A stretch of DNA of 64,000 nucleotides from Candidatus Latescibacterota bacterium (GTDB taxonomy: Bacteria; Latescibacterota; UBA2968): NCBI GenBank assembly GCA_022821275.1, contig JAJEDY010000093.1:1-64000 (forward strand), given 5' to 3'. A program made the translations under genes and the position numbers. Below the pieces are notes generated by a model, which was not told where the DNA came from, did no database searches, and saw only the letters and a list, made by a program, of their open reading frames with translations. Position 1 is the stretch's first letter. Each line of letters opens with the position of its first letter. Of this stretch, positions 1 to 9,028 are shown one piece after another.

Positions 1-1575
1 CAGCGCATTCTTTGTAATCGTCGAAATCGACTCATCCACCGGTAGAGAACTTGGATAATTGATCGACCCCACCGAAAACACCTCTCCCCCGCTCTCGGTG
101 CGGTGATATACGATCTCCGCGCCTCCCTCATCGGGATTTAAGCCTTTGGCCAGCAGTTGTGTATTTTTTGGCGAACTCCCGGTCATCTTATCCGTTTCGT
201 GTCCAGACGCACCGCCCGGACACCGCATATGCAGACACTTCTCGCCAAAAATATCTCCCGTCTTCAGGCCTGTCCCCTCAAAGAAATCGTGCGCGCCATC
301 TACCACCCGATAAGGTGCGCCGGTCATAATACCTGTCTCCGAACAGGTTACACCCAGCAACTTCGCCTCTGACTCGTGAAACAAATGGAATCGACTCTCC
401 AATCCCAACTTCTGTAGATGGCTGAACCCCCCGCCTTTATCTCCATTTCGCACCACCATCGTATATTCATCCGCAAACACCACCTCGCAATTCAGACCAT
501 TCCCACCCAGATACATCAGCTTGCCACCCCGCTCAAACACCCAGGTCTTCAGCCTGTAGTACATATCCGCAGACCAATACTCCGGATGCGTGCTGATGAT
601 CAACACCCGGTAATCGTCCAAATTCAATACCCCGGAATGGAACTGCGTCTCCGCATAAAAATCGTATTCATATCCCTCCCGCTCCAACCACCCCAGCAAC
701 CGCCACTCCGCCGGGGCCACATGGCAATTCGACCTTCCCTCAATCGGATCGGTAATCCGCTCCCCCTCGGCAATAAAATTGATCGGCTCAGGCCGGTCGA
801 ACGACAGCGGGGCATATTCCTTTGAAGTAAAAAGTAAATGTCTGGGATCCGTATATCGCTTGAGATCCATTCGCGCATTCACGGTGGGCCTGGGCGGAAA
901 TTTCTCCGCGTGGATGTAATTGCTGCGCCCCCCAAAATTATTATACGCATTCCAGTTTATATTCGACGCCAGCACTGCAACATCGGCACCCGGCTTTGTC
1001 GGTGCGACAATCCACGGAAACGAAAAAAACACGCCTGATTCCGTTTTGGCATGCAGATAATACAATCCCGATCTTTCGGGTGCTGTTATATATTGCTTGT
1101 GCGTTGGGCTGGTATAACCCTGTGCATTCCATTGAATACCGGTCTGCGTATAATCCCCATCCGGCGTAATTTGCATCGTGGCCCGGGGACCGTGTTCATC
1201 GTACCATCCTATAGGACGCACCAACTCTTTCTGCCACCCATACCGCCACAACGATAGCTTGTACGCCTCCACCGCGTGTACCCTGAACTCTGACAACTGT
1301 CCGGACTGTACCCACTTTGGCCACATATATCCCAGCAATCCATCGGTCAACAGCCGAAACTGATAGGGAGCCTTAGTCGGTATCTCAAGCGGTACTGTTT
1401 TGAAGCCATAACCCGGCTTGTAAAGTGTCACCCTATACTTGCCGGAAGGCAGATCCGCATAAACCGCTCCGGTCGCCCGCGAACGCGCCTCAAATGACCC
1501 CGCCTCACCTTCAAACTCCAGCAGCACCTCTGGCACTGCCACATATCGCTCATCGCTCACATATCCAATCAGCAT
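1..1575 (-). CDS. N,N-dimethylformamidase large-subunit-like protein (3' end outside window)
   Basis: The minus-strand frame is open from an ATG at 1575 to the window edge (525 codons), so the C-terminus is missing. A purine-rich site (AAGGGG) lies about 6 bases before the ATG. The first ~85 residues form a small beta domain resembling a carboxypeptidase-regulatory fold, followed by a beta-rich part and then a segment with SNINWNAYNNFGGRSNY, SFDRP, LISTHPEYWS and GGKLMYLGGNGL. These are typical of the dimethylformamidase beta-subunit C-terminal family, a glutamine-amidotransferase-like fold. Members are common beside catabolic genes in polysaccharide- and amine-using bacteria; most are uncharacterised and formamidase activity should not be assumed. 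It follows the phosphoesterase gene in the same direction with a 60-base gap, so the two may be cotranscribed. No signal peptide is seen. Confidence 0.8.
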   Translation of the reverse strand, partial: MLIGYVSDERYVAVPEVLLEFEGEAGSFEARSRATGAVYADLPSGKYRVTLYKPGYGFKTVPLEIPTKAPYQFRLLTDGLLGYMWPKWVQSGQLSEFRVHAVEAYKLSLWRYGWQKELVRPIGWYDEHGPRATMQITPDGDYTQTGIQWNAQGYTSPTHKQYITAPERSGLYYLHAKTESGVFFSFPWIVAPTKPGADVAVLASNINWNAYNNFGGRSNYIHAEKFPPRPTVNARMDLKRYTDPRHLLFTSKEYAPLSFDRPEPINFIAEGERITDPIEGRSNCHVAPAEWRLLGWLEREGYEYDFYAETQFHSGVLNLDDYRVLIISTHPEYWSADMYYRLKTWVFERGGKLMYLGGNGLNCEVVFADEYTMVVRNGDKGGGFSHLQKLGLESRFHLFHESEAKLLGVTCSETGIMTGAPYRVVDGAHDFFEGTGLKTGDIFGEKCLHMRCPGGASGHETDKMTGSSPKNTQLLAKGLNPDEGGAEIVYHRTESGGEVFSVGSINYPSSLPVDESISTITKNAL

Positions 1576-1635
1576 ATTGTCCCCTTCTGTTCAGCGATCT
1601 ATCCGGCGTGTAACCTCCTGAACAAAATACGCCCG

Positions 1636-3714
1636 TCAGATCAGGTCCTGCACGCGCTCAAAATAGAAAAACCGCCCATCGTACGTCCCTAAAAACAAGC
1701 CGTCTCCCCACACACAGGGAGGTGCTGTAATTGGTGACCCGAACGCCGCACGCCCCCGGCATTCACCGGAAACGGCATCTAAGGCGTACAAACACCCATC
1801 ACAGCCACAAATCAGAAGACAATCCTCGAAATGGACCGGCGCAGCTAAAATGCTCCGCACGCCTCTGCGATAGGGAACCATATCCAGCAGACCTACCCCC
1901 GTCTGGAACTGCCACAGCAATGCTCCGGAATTGAAATCAAAACAGAGGGCCTCTCCCTCCGGTGTGGTAGCGTAGATCAGGCCATCCCGCACGAGCAGTC
2001 CGGTCGGATATCCGGCCGGGAGAATCGGCTTGTCCCACACGACCTCCCCCGAAATCGCCCGCAACGCGGTTAAATGCGACGAGTCTCCCCCACTTACCAG
2101 CAGATCCCCAGCCACAACCGGCGTGGGATATGGATACTCAACCCCTATCTGTTGTTCCCACACCACATTTCCGCTTTGCCGGTTCAGTGCCATCAGTCCC
2201 CGCCGCTGCACGAGCAGAATAAGCAGGTCCTCATAAACCTGAGGGCTTGCGTAGCACGCCCAATTATCGCTGTCTTCAACAGGTACATACCACTGCTGCT
2301 CTCCCGTCTTCAGATCAAAAGCTGCGTAACCGGCCTTTGCCCCTGCGTACAACGTCCCATCTGCAATAACCGGAGACGTGTAAATCCAGCGGTCGGGATA
2401 CTCGGGCAGATTCACATGCCACACCAGGCGGCCCGACGCCTCCTCCAGTGCATACACCCGTCCGGTAACCGACACCGCCGCGCAGATACCGTCATCTACA
2501 GCCACGCTATTTTTCACCGTCGCATCCGTGCGTGCATGCCACACCAGATCCCCACTACCCACTTCAATACAACAGACCCCGTTGGAGGTGGGATAGCCCT
2601 CGTCCCGCAGGCTCAGCAGCAGCCGATCTCCCGCCTGCACGGGTGCTGCGCGGTGCAGTCCCTCCGGAAGTTGTTGCTCCCAGCGCAGGTGCAGCCCTAT
2701 CTCCTCAAACGCAATCTCCACCGGCGTATCCCTGGAAGGCAGCGAGACGCCAGTGGATTTGTGCGCGCAGAGTTCCACTTCCGCCCCCTCTTCTCCGAAC
2801 CGCGCGACGCGGTAGCCCCTCGGCGATGTATCGATTCCGCCAAAACAGAACGCCGGAGTTGCGGCCACAACCATCTCTTTGTAAGAGAACACCTTGCTGG
2901 AATGACAGTGCCCGTGCAGTACCAGGCGGACATTATATCGGCTCAACGCCTCCAAAAATGAAACCGGCGGAGGCGTGTGAACCACCACCACGATCTCCCG
3001 ATCCGCAGGCTGTAGTGCCAAATCCGCCCAGAACCACACCTCCTTTCGCTCCTGGTCTGCAAGCGAAAAAAACGACTGCTCATTGGGATAAAACGCAAAA
3101 TGGCGTCCCCCCCAATCAAAGCTATAATACGAGGGACCGAGCACCGCATCGAAATTCCGGGTAAACGTATTGTCCGCTGAGCCCCCCTCGTAGCGCTCCT
3201 CGTTTCCGTCGTGCCCGCCGAACAGCGGGAAAACCGGCGTTGAAACCGTCTCCTGTGCCTCTCGAAAACGGGACAACTCGGCAAGCTCCCCCCTATTCGT
3301 GAGATCTCCGCTCACCACAATCAGATCCGGATCGGCTTCCCGGACAAGTTGCTGTAGTGCCTCGGCAAAAACCTCTCCAGATGTCAGCATATCCCCTTCC
3401 GTCACGACGTGTGTATCGGTAATCTGCACAAGCGTAAACTCCCGTGCAGCCCGCTCAGGCGCAGACGCAAGTCCAAAATCCACTCCATCATGTGCGCCCA
3501 TCCCGTTCCGTATAGACGAGTAGAATCCCGATATCGCCCGAAAACCATCTGGAACGGTCACAAAGACAAACCGGTGCACCTCCGGTTCCACCGCAAGTAC
3601 GTACCGGCCCTCCTCATCCGTCTGCACAATCTGCTCCCCATTGGAGACCAAAACGCCGCCCAGACCGCGTCCAGATAGTTCATCCATCACCCTGCCTCGA
3701 ACTTCAATCGTCAT
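1636..3714 (-). CDS. Metallophosphoesterase with N-terminal regulatory-like domain and C-terminal PQQ-type beta-propeller
   Basis: This 692-residue protein has three parts. Residues 1-80 look like a carboxypeptidase-regulatory/transthyretin-like domain (GRVMDELSGRGLGGVLVSNG). Residues ~90-310 carry calcineurin-like phosphoesterase motifs in order: ITDTH, GDLTNRG, GGHDGNEE, HTPPP and HGHCHS, which would bind two metal ions. Residues ~350-690 contain repeated blades (for example ALNRQSGNVVWEQQIG, ALDAVSGECRGRAAFGSP) typical of the PQQ/outer-membrane-assembly propeller. The ATG is preceded by AGAGGTGCGCT. No signal peptide is evident although propellers of this type are often extracytoplasmic. 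The substrate is unknown. It sits directly upstream of the dimethylformamidase-like gene. Confidence 0.88.
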   Translation of the reverse strand: MTIEVRGRVMDELSGRGLGGVLVSNGEQIVQTDEEGRYVLAVEPEVHRFVFVTVPDGFRAISGFYSSIRNGMGAHDGVDFGLASAPERAAREFTLVQITDTHVVTEGDMLTSGEVFAEALQQLVREADPDLIVVSGDLTNRGELAELSRFREAQETVSTPVFPLFGGHDGNEERYEGGSADNTFTRNFDAVLGPSYYSFDWGGRHFAFYPNEQSFFSLADQERKEVWFWADLALQPADREIVVVVHTPPPVSFLEALSRYNVRLVLHGHCHSSKVFSYKEMVVAATPAFCFGGIDTSPRGYRVARFGEEGAEVELCAHKSTGVSLPSRDTPVEIAFEEIGLHLRWEQQLPEGLHRAAPVQAGDRLLLSLRDEGYPTSNGVCCIEVGSGDLVWHARTDATVKNSVAVDDGICAAVSVTGRVYALEEASGRLVWHVNLPEYPDRWIYTSPVIADGTLYAGAKAGYAAFDLKTGEQQWYVPVEDSDNWACYASPQVYEDLLILLVQRRGLMALNRQSGNVVWEQQIGVEYPYPTPVVAGDLLVSGGDSSHLTALRAISGEVVWDKPILPAGYPTGLLVRDGLIYATTPEGEALCFDFNSGALLWQFQTGVGLLDMVPYRRGVRSILAAPVHFEDCLLICGCDGCLYALDAVSGECRGRAAFGSPITAPPCVWGDGLFLGTYDGRFFYFERVQDLI

Positions 3715-3783
3715 AGCGCACCTCTTTGTTGTCAGTTATAAGCAAAATACAATATTCACACCCTGAGGCAAAACAAACAATGA

Positions 3784-3812
3784 TTGCCTGCCATATAAAG
3801 ATTGTGCATAAT
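3784..3812 (+). promoter_or_regulatory. Predicted sigma70-type promoter for the sulfatase gene
   Basis: TTGCCT and CATAAT are separated by exactly 17 bases in the intergenic region, about 40 bases before the sulfatase ATG. Both hexamers have one or two departures from consensus. Position and spacing fit; this is a prediction only. Confidence 0.45.
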
Positions 3813-3853
3813 AGAATTGGAATCCAACGTGTAACCCCTACAAAGGAAGGAAA

Positions 3854-5443
3854 ATGAGTGAAAGACCTAATATTCTGTGGTTATCCTTAGAAGACACAAG
3901 CCCGCGATTTGGGTGTTATGGCGATGAAGTGGCGCGCACGCCAAATCTCGACAAACTGGCATCCGAGGGATGCCGGTATCCCAATGCATTTTCAACGGCG
4001 GGTGTATGTGCGCCGAGCCGCTCGGCAATTATCACAGGCATGTATCAAACGGCAATTGGCTCGCAGCACATGCGCACGCGCCACACCAATGCCCACGCGC
4101 CGCAAATGCCCACGCCCTATGATGCAGTACCGCCGCATTATGTGAAATGTTTTCCAGAATATTTGCGGATAGCCGGGTATTACTGTACGAACAACACAAA
4201 AACCGATTATCAATTTACCCCGCCAATTACTGCCTGGGATGAATTGAGCGCACAAGCCCACTGGCGCAACCGTCCCGATGGCACGCCCTTTTTTGCGGTA
4301 TTTAATCGCACCGTAACGCACGAAAGCGGCATGTGGCCAGAGAAACGCCCAGAAGTAGAGACCGATCCAGATTCGGTCACACTACCGCCCTATATCCCCA
4401 ACACCCCCAAAGCGCGACTATCATTAGCGCGACATTACGACAACATCGCCGACAACGATGCGTGGGTTGGCGAAATGTTGCAACAATTGGAAGACGATGG
4501 ATTGGCAGACAACACAATAGTATTCATCTGGAGCGATCACGGCGAAGGACTGCCTCGCGCCAAGCGATGGCCTTATGATGCGGGCATTCGCATACCCTGC
4601 ATCGTGCGCTGGCCGGGCGAATTGGAACCCGGCAGCGTCAATGAGCGGTTGGTGAGCATGATCGATCTGGGTCCGACCGTACTATCACTCGCCGGCGTAC
4701 AAATCCCAGCCCATCTCCAGGGCCAACCCTTTGTGGGACCACAGGAAAAAGACCGGGATTACATATTTGCAACGCGGGATCGTTACGACGAATCTTATGA
4801 CATGATGCGCGCCGTGCGGGATAAGCGATTCAAATACATACGAAACTACATGACGGAAAACCCGTATTTATTGTGGATCCCTTATCGCAATCGCCACCCC
4901 GCATTGCAGGAAATGTGGCGTCTCCATCTCGCGGGCGAATTAGAAGGTGTGCAAAATGTGATGTTTCAAAAACGCCCCGTAGAAGAATTGTACGACACGG
5001 AAAACGATCCATTTGAAACAAACAATCTCGCGGACGACCCCGCACACACCGAAACATTGAACCGCTTGCGCGGGGCACTGGACGACTGGCGCGAAAAATA
5101 CGACGTATGGGGCGATGTGCCCGAAGATCAGATGGTATTTCGCATGTGGCAGGGCACAGAGCAGCCGCAGACCGAATTGCCGGTTTTTGTGCCGATATGC
5201 GAAGAAAGTCCCGGCCGTGAAGCCGCGCCCGAAGGTGGAACTTTTAAGGGACCGATGATCGTACAATTTTACTGCGGCACACAGGGCGCATCAATGGCAT
5301 ATCAACTCGCAGGCGATGAACACTGGCGATTGTACACCGAACCCATTCCTCTGCCAAAAGGCGAGACCACAATTCGCGCAAAAGCTATTCGAATAGGATA
5401 CAAAGAGAGTGAGGAAGTGGAAGCGACTTTTGTCGTAACCTGA
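3854..5443 (+). CDS. Sulfatase (alkaline phosphatase superfamily) with C-terminal CHB_HEX-like domain
   Basis: This is a 529-residue type I sulfatase. The N-terminus has the metal-binding ED pair (residues 13-14) and the signature CAPSR at residues 52-56, whose cysteine is normally converted to formylglycine. SDHGEGLPRAKRWPYDAGIR near residue 230 supplies further active-site histidine and basic residues. After the sulfatase fold, residues ~455-529 (PEGGTFKGPMIVQFYC to IRAKAIRIGYKESEEVEATF) match the small chitobiase/hexosaminidase C-terminal domain found attached to many secreted enzymes. No signal peptide is visible, so the exported location usual for such enzymes is not supported by this start. 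The site AAGGAAGGAAA precedes the ATG. The pcm gene follows after 33 bases, probably in one operon. Likely role: hydrolysis of sulfate esters on a glycan or small molecule. Confidence 0.9.
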   Translation: MSERPNILWLSLEDTSPRFGCYGDEVARTPNLDKLASEGCRYPNAFSTAGVCAPSRSAIITGMYQTAIGSQHMRTRHTNAHAPQMPTPYDAVPPHYVKCFPEYLRIAGYYCTNNTKTDYQFTPPITAWDELSAQAHWRNRPDGTPFFAVFNRTVTHESGMWPEKRPEVETDPDSVTLPPYIPNTPKARLSLARHYDNIADNDAWVGEMLQQLEDDGLADNTIVFIWSDHGEGLPRAKRWPYDAGIRIPCIVRWPGELEPGSVNERLVSMIDLGPTVLSLAGVQIPAHLQGQPFVGPQEKDRDYIFATRDRYDESYDMMRAVRDKRFKYIRNYMTENPYLLWIPYRNRHPALQEMWRLHLAGELEGVQNVMFQKRPVEELYDTENDPFETNNLADDPAHTETLNRLRGALDDWREKYDVWGDVPEDQMVFRMWQGTEQPQTELPVFVPICEESPGREAAPEGGTFKGPMIVQFYCGTQGASMAYQLAGDEHWRLYTEPIPLPKGETTIRAKAIRIGYKESEEVEATFVVT

Positions 5444-5476
5444 CCGCAAGGGCTGGTTTCTCTAAACAGGAGGTAT

Positions 5477-6190
5477 ATGGTGCGCAGGATGCAAATTCTA
5501 CTGCTCTTATTAGTGGGTGTGGCGGTGATCTCTACATCGCATGCACAAGACCTCATGGAGCGATTGCGAGAACGTATGGTAAGGACACAAATTGAAAACC
5601 GAGGAATTAAAGACCCCGCTGTTCTGGAAGCGATGCGAAAAGTGGAACGCCATCGGTTTGTGCCCGACTCTTATGCTTCACGAGCTTATGGTGATCATCC
5701 ATTACCCATCGGCGAGGGACAGACCATTTCTCAGCCGTATATTGTCGCACTAATGACCGAAGTGCTGAATTTGAAGGAATCGGATAAAGTGCTGGAAATT
5801 GGGACGGGCTCGGGGTATCAGGCGGCGATCCTGGGCGAGTTGTGTGACAGCATCTACACCATAGAAATTGTAGAAGTGCTGGGCAAGCGCGCCGCAAATT
5901 TGCTCAACACATTGGGATATGAGAACATCGAAGTAAAAGTTGGCGATGGGTACAAAGGATGGCCAGAACACGCGCCTTTTGATGCGATTATCGTGACATG
6001 TTCACCAACGCAGGTACCCCAACCTCTTCAAGATCAACTCACCGAAGGTGGGCGCATGGTAATCCCGGTAGGAAGGCGCGATGCACAAGAACTCGTGCTA
6101 TTGACCAAGCAGGAAGGCAAATTACAACAGCAACACATTATACCTGTCAGATTCGTGCCAATGGTAGATTCCACCGGCGCGACGTATTAA
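5477..6190 (+). CDS. pcm: Protein-L-isoaspartate O-methyltransferase with signal peptide
   Basis: The 237-residue protein methylates isoaspartyl residues in damaged proteins using SAM. It has the hallmark sequences MVRTQIENRGI, VLEAMRKVERHRFVP, YGDHPLPIGEGQTISQP, the SAM motif VLEIGTGSGYQAAIL and IIVTCSPTQVPQPL. The usual bacterial enzyme is ~210 residues and cytoplasmic. Here an extra N-terminal stretch, MVRRMQILLLLLVGVAVIS followed by TSHAQ, reads as a cleavable signal peptide with an AxA-like end (SHA-Q), implying a periplasmic enzyme. A strong AGGAGG lies just upstream. It follows the sulfatase on the same strand and is convergent with the amidohydrolase gene, whose stop lies 2 bases away. 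Confidence 0.92.
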   Translation: MVRRMQILLLLLVGVAVISTSHAQDLMERLRERMVRTQIENRGIKDPAVLEAMRKVERHRFVPDSYASRAYGDHPLPIGEGQTISQPYIVALMTEVLNLKESDKVLEIGTGSGYQAAILGELCDSIYTIEIVEVLGKRAANLLNTLGYENIEVKVGDGYKGWPEHAPFDAIIVTCSPTQVPQPLQDQLTEGGRMVIPVGRRDAQELVLLTKQEGKLQQQHIIPVRFVPMVDSTGATY

Positions 6191-6192
6191 AC

Positions 6193-7032
6193 TCACCTCT
6201 CAATCCACTTATACGCAGCCTTTGAATTCTTCCAGAAGAATTTCTCCATCGCTTCCGGTCCCTTTTTCTCAATATAATGGGTGACAATATTAAGCACCGT
6301 CTCATAGGGTGCTGCGCGTTCGCACACGAGCCAATTGCTACCATAGACCAGGCGATCTTCACCAAAAGCATGCCATAACACATCGAGCGTGGGCACATAA
6401 TAAGCCGGATCATCGGGGGCGGGTTGTTGTGCTGCGCGTTCGACCATGCCAGACACCTTGCAATACACATTGGGGTATTTAGCAATGGTCTGGATACCCT
6501 GTACCCATTCGGAATCAGGTGCTTCACCCGTCACTTCCACATGCGCAACATGGTCGATAACAATGCGCAGACTGGGGATTTGCTCGGCAATAACAGCATT
6601 GATGGGCAACTGTTTGCCATTCGTCATCAAATCGAGTTGCAAATCGCGGTCGGCCAATTTTTGGAGTTGGGGCATAAGAGCTTCCTGATCTTCCAAACTG
6701 CCCCGCTGAAGACCCAGGCGAATCCCGCGATAGAGTGGATTGGCTGAAAAACGGTCGAGATTCTTCTCAAAATCTTCTGTCCTGGGATCCAGACTACCCA
6801 CAAACCCGACAATACAGGGATTATCTGCTGCGAGATCCAGAATCCACTGATTGTCTTCAACGAGCTTACTGGCTTCAACCACAACCGTCCCGGTCACACC
6901 CATCCTTTCAGTGCGTTCAACAAAGTGTTGCGGCAAAATGGGGCGATAGAGCAATTCATTGTCTTTGGGCGGCCAGGGAACGCCGCCGGGTCGGGTCGTA
7001 TCGTAAAAATGAACATGTGTATCAATGATCAT
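6193..7032 (-). CDS. Amidohydrolase (amidohydrolase_2 / TIM-barrel lactonase-like)
   Basis: The protein begins MIIDTHVHFYD, the metal-binding HxH motif of the amidohydrolase superfamily. Later matching features are VIDHVAHVE, the segment PNVYCKVSGM, and YGSNWLVCERAAPYE near the C-terminus. This is the pattern of COG3618 enzymes such as fuconolactonase-like or dicarboxylactone hydrolases. The start at 7032 is chosen because AAAGGA lies 7 bases before it; upstream in-frame starts at 7038 and 7053 are possible. The adjacent upstream gene (7056-7928) is a dehydrogenase of the 3-hydroxyisobutyrate family, suggesting a two-gene catabolic operon acting on a sugar acid or lactone. Substrate not deducible. 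Confidence 0.87.
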   Translation of the reverse strand: MIIDTHVHFYDTTRPGGVPWPPKDNELLYRPILPQHFVERTERMGVTGTVVVEASKLVEDNQWILDLAADNPCIVGFVGSLDPRTEDFEKNLDRFSANPLYRGIRLGLQRGSLEDQEALMPQLQKLADRDLQLDLMTNGKQLPINAVIAEQIPSLRIVIDHVAHVEVTGEAPDSEWVQGIQTIAKYPNVYCKVSGMVERAAQQPAPDDPAYYVPTLDVLWHAFGEDRLVYGSNWLVCERAAPYETVLNIVTHYIEKKGPEAMEKFFWKNSKAAYKWIER

Positions 7033-7055
7033 GGACATATCCTTTCCGATCAAAA

Positions 7056-7928
7056 TTATTTAATCCCCGCCATTTTCCTCAGCACTTCGACAATAGCGGA
7101 ATTGTCCTGTTCAGCAAGCCCGAGCGCAACGCCCGTGCGCAAAAGTTGGGCGTGAAGCCCGGTTACGGGCAAAGGCGTTTCCGTACGCGCGCCGAGATCG
7201 AGAATGAGTTCCACATCTTTTAAGTGCTGATCCAATGCAGCCTGAGTGGCAAAATCTCCGGTGATCATTTTTTCGCCTTTAATATCCATCACGCGAGAAT
7301 ACGCGCCTCCCATCTTAAAAACATCGAGCAAAACATCGATATCCACCCCAGTTTTTTGTGCGAGAACAAGCCCCTCGGCCAATACGAGACGGTTGAGACC
7401 GAGCACGAGATTGACAATGAGTTTGGCTTCGGCACCTTTGCCCGAAGGTCCCATGTGAAAAGTCTTAAGGGAAAAAGCTTCAAAAATATCTGTACACAGT
7501 TCAAAAACGGGTAACGTGCCACCGACCATCACGAGAACATCCGATTCTCGCACCTGCTTGCTGGAGCCAAGAATGGTCGCATCGAGAAAGCGAATGCTTC
7601 TGCTTTCAAGACGTTTGGCAAGCGCAGTTGACATCTGCGGATCGGCTGTGGTCGTATCCACGATAATTGCGCCGGGAGATACCGCAGACAAAATGCCCCT
7701 CGCGCCTGTAACCACATCGTTGACAACATAAGAGTCGGGAAGCGAAAGAACGATTCGACGCGCTTTATCGGCGACATCGGCTGGCGATTTGCAGGGCGTA
7801 AAACCGTCGCCTTCATGTGCTTTTATTCTTTCGGGATCAATATCATACCCTGCAATTTCTAAACCTTTGTCGCGAAAGCGTTCAACGAGTGCGGACCCGA
7901 CGAGTCCAAGTCCGATAAGACCGAGCAT
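7056..7928 (-). CDS. NAD(P)-dependent oxidoreductase, 3-hydroxyisobutyrate dehydrogenase family
   Basis: This 290-residue beta-hydroxyacid dehydrogenase starts with the Rossmann signature LGLIGLGLVGSALVERF. Supporting features are VDTTTADPQMS, the substrate-binding FLDATILGSSKQ, and the catalytic-lysine region GPSGKGAEAKLIVNLVLGLN. AGGAGG stands 4 bases before the ATG. Family members oxidise 3-hydroxyisobutyrate, tartronate semialdehyde, 2-hydroxy-3-oxopropionate or related acids. The neighbouring amidohydrolase and RraA-like genes make a sugar-acid or hydroxyacid pathway plausible. The gene runs divergently from the RraA-like gene across a ~206-base promoter region. Confidence 0.9.
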   Translation of the reverse strand: MLGLIGLGLVGSALVERFRDKGLEIAGYDIDPERIKAHEGDGFTPCKSPADVADKARRIVLSLPDSYVVNDVVTGARGILSAVSPGAIIVDTTTADPQMSTALAKRLESRSIRFLDATILGSSKQVRESDVLVMVGGTLPVFELCTDIFEAFSLKTFHMGPSGKGAEAKLIVNLVLGLNRLVLAEGLVLAQKTGVDIDVLLDVFKMGGAYSRVMDIKGEKMITGDFATQAALDQHLKDVELILDLGARTETPLPVTGLHAQLLRTGVALGLAEQDNSAIVEVLRKMAGIK

Positions 7929-8060
7929 GGGACCTCCTGTAAAAAAATAATTAAAACCGTATCGCGCACGGCTTAAGAATATGTCAAATCTTAAAACAAA
8001 CAGAACCAGTGCTTACAAAAATACTGTACAATCAGATTCTTGCCAAATAAGAAAATAGTG

Positions 8061-8088
8061 TTGAATCCCTGCGAGCATTGTTTATCTT
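8061..8088 (+). promoter_or_regulatory. Predicted promoter for the RraA-like gene
   Basis: TTGAAT and TATCTT are separated by 16 bases, 46 bases before the ATG at 8135, in the intergenic region between divergent genes. This is a sequence prediction with moderate hexamer matches. Confidence 0.4.
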
Positions 8089-8134
8089 AAGACCATAACA
8101 ATATGCCCAAAAACACTCACAACAGGAGCTATAA

Positions 8135-8884
8135 ATGAGTCTGGAACCCATTCAAACACCAGATATAGAACGTCCACCAAAAGCATTGATCGACGCGTTA
8201 TCACATATTGGCAGCGCCACAGCCAGTGGAGAATTATTTAAGCTGGGCATCCGCGACGCCCAAATTTTAGGACCCCATCCCCGAACACCGGGCAAATCAA
8301 TTTGTGGCCCGGCACTGACGCTACAATTTATGCCCAAACGAGAAGATCTGCATTCATCGGGCGAATATCAAGGCCCGGAAAGACAATTGCATCGTCATGT
8401 GCTATATCACACACAACCGGGCGATGTGGTCGTAGTCGATGCTCGGGGCGACTTGAGTAGTGGCGTTTTTGGCGAGATGATGCTAACCTATTTTTGCGGT
8501 CAGGGGGGGCAAGGTGCAATTGTCGATGGTTGTATTCGCGATTTTCCCCACGCGCAGGAATTAAACCTCGGCTTATGGCTTAAAGGAACAACGCCCAATT
8601 TCCACGCACAAACCAATATCTTTCCTCACGCCGTGAATATCCCGATAGCGTGTGGTGATACACTTGTAATGCCCGGTGATATTATTATTGCCGACGACGA
8701 CGGTGCCGTAGTAGTACCGATTAAACTCGCACCTGAATTGGCAGAAAAAGCGACCGAACACGCCGAATGGGAAGTCTTTAGCCGAATGAAACTCGCCGAA
8801 GGCGGCGACCTGCGGAAATATTATCCACTCACAGATGAAGCGCGGGTTGAATATGAAGCGTGGCAAAAAGAACAGAGAAGTTAG
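8135..8884 (+). CDS. RraA-family protein (HMG/CHA aldolase or oxaloacetate decarboxylase-like)
   Basis: The 249-residue protein has the RraA/aldolase fold sequence: ICGPALTLQF, VVVVDARGDLSSGVFGEMM, GAIVDGCIRDF and GDIIIADDDGAVVVP. The G-x-x-x-D-x-R-D/G active-site elements of HMG/CHA aldolases (the metal-binding aspartate and the GCIRD arginine) are present, favouring aldolase or decarboxylase activity over the RNase E-inhibitor role of E. coli RraA. AGGAGCTATAA precedes the ATG. The end of the gene runs into a heptamer-type repeat that begins at its stop codon. Neighbours suggest a role in splitting a hydroxy-oxo acid in sugar-acid catabolism. Confidence 0.87.
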   Translation: MSLEPIQTPDIERPPKALIDALSHIGSATASGELFKLGIRDAQILGPHPRTPGKSICGPALTLQFMPKREDLHSSGEYQGPERQLHRHVLYHTQPGDVVVVDARGDLSSGVFGEMMLTYFCGQGGQGAIVDGCIRDFPHAQELNLGLWLKGTTPNFHAQTNIFPHAVNIPIACGDTLVMPGDIIIADDDGAVVVPIKLAPELAEKATEHAEWEVFSRMKLAEGGDLRKYYPLTDEARVEYEAWQKEQRS

Positions 8885-9028
8885 AAGAGTGAAGTGTGAA
8901 GTAGGAAGAGCTGTAGCGGCGACCCGTTGTAAACCGCTCGTGGTCGCCCACTGGCACTGGTACACCGCGGGGACGGCGCGGGGTGGACTTCTCACTTTTT
9001 ACTTCTCACTTCTTACTTTTTACTTTCG
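8884..9028. repeat. Inverted pair of heptamer-type low-complexity repeats
   Basis: The left arm (8884-8911) is a run of GAAGTGTGAAGTAGGAAG type. The right arm (8987-9028) is the complementary CTTCTCACTTTTTACTTCTC type. The arms face each other around a GC-rich centre and could form an imperfect hairpin. The element lies between convergent genes. The right arm supplies the last codons and stop of the ROK kinase gene. Confidence 0.7.

Noticed and set aside
2074-2961. Plus-strand 295-codon frame opposite the phosphoesterase gene
   Set aside because: No motif is recognisable and composition is typical of antisense frames; the opposite strand encodes clear domains.
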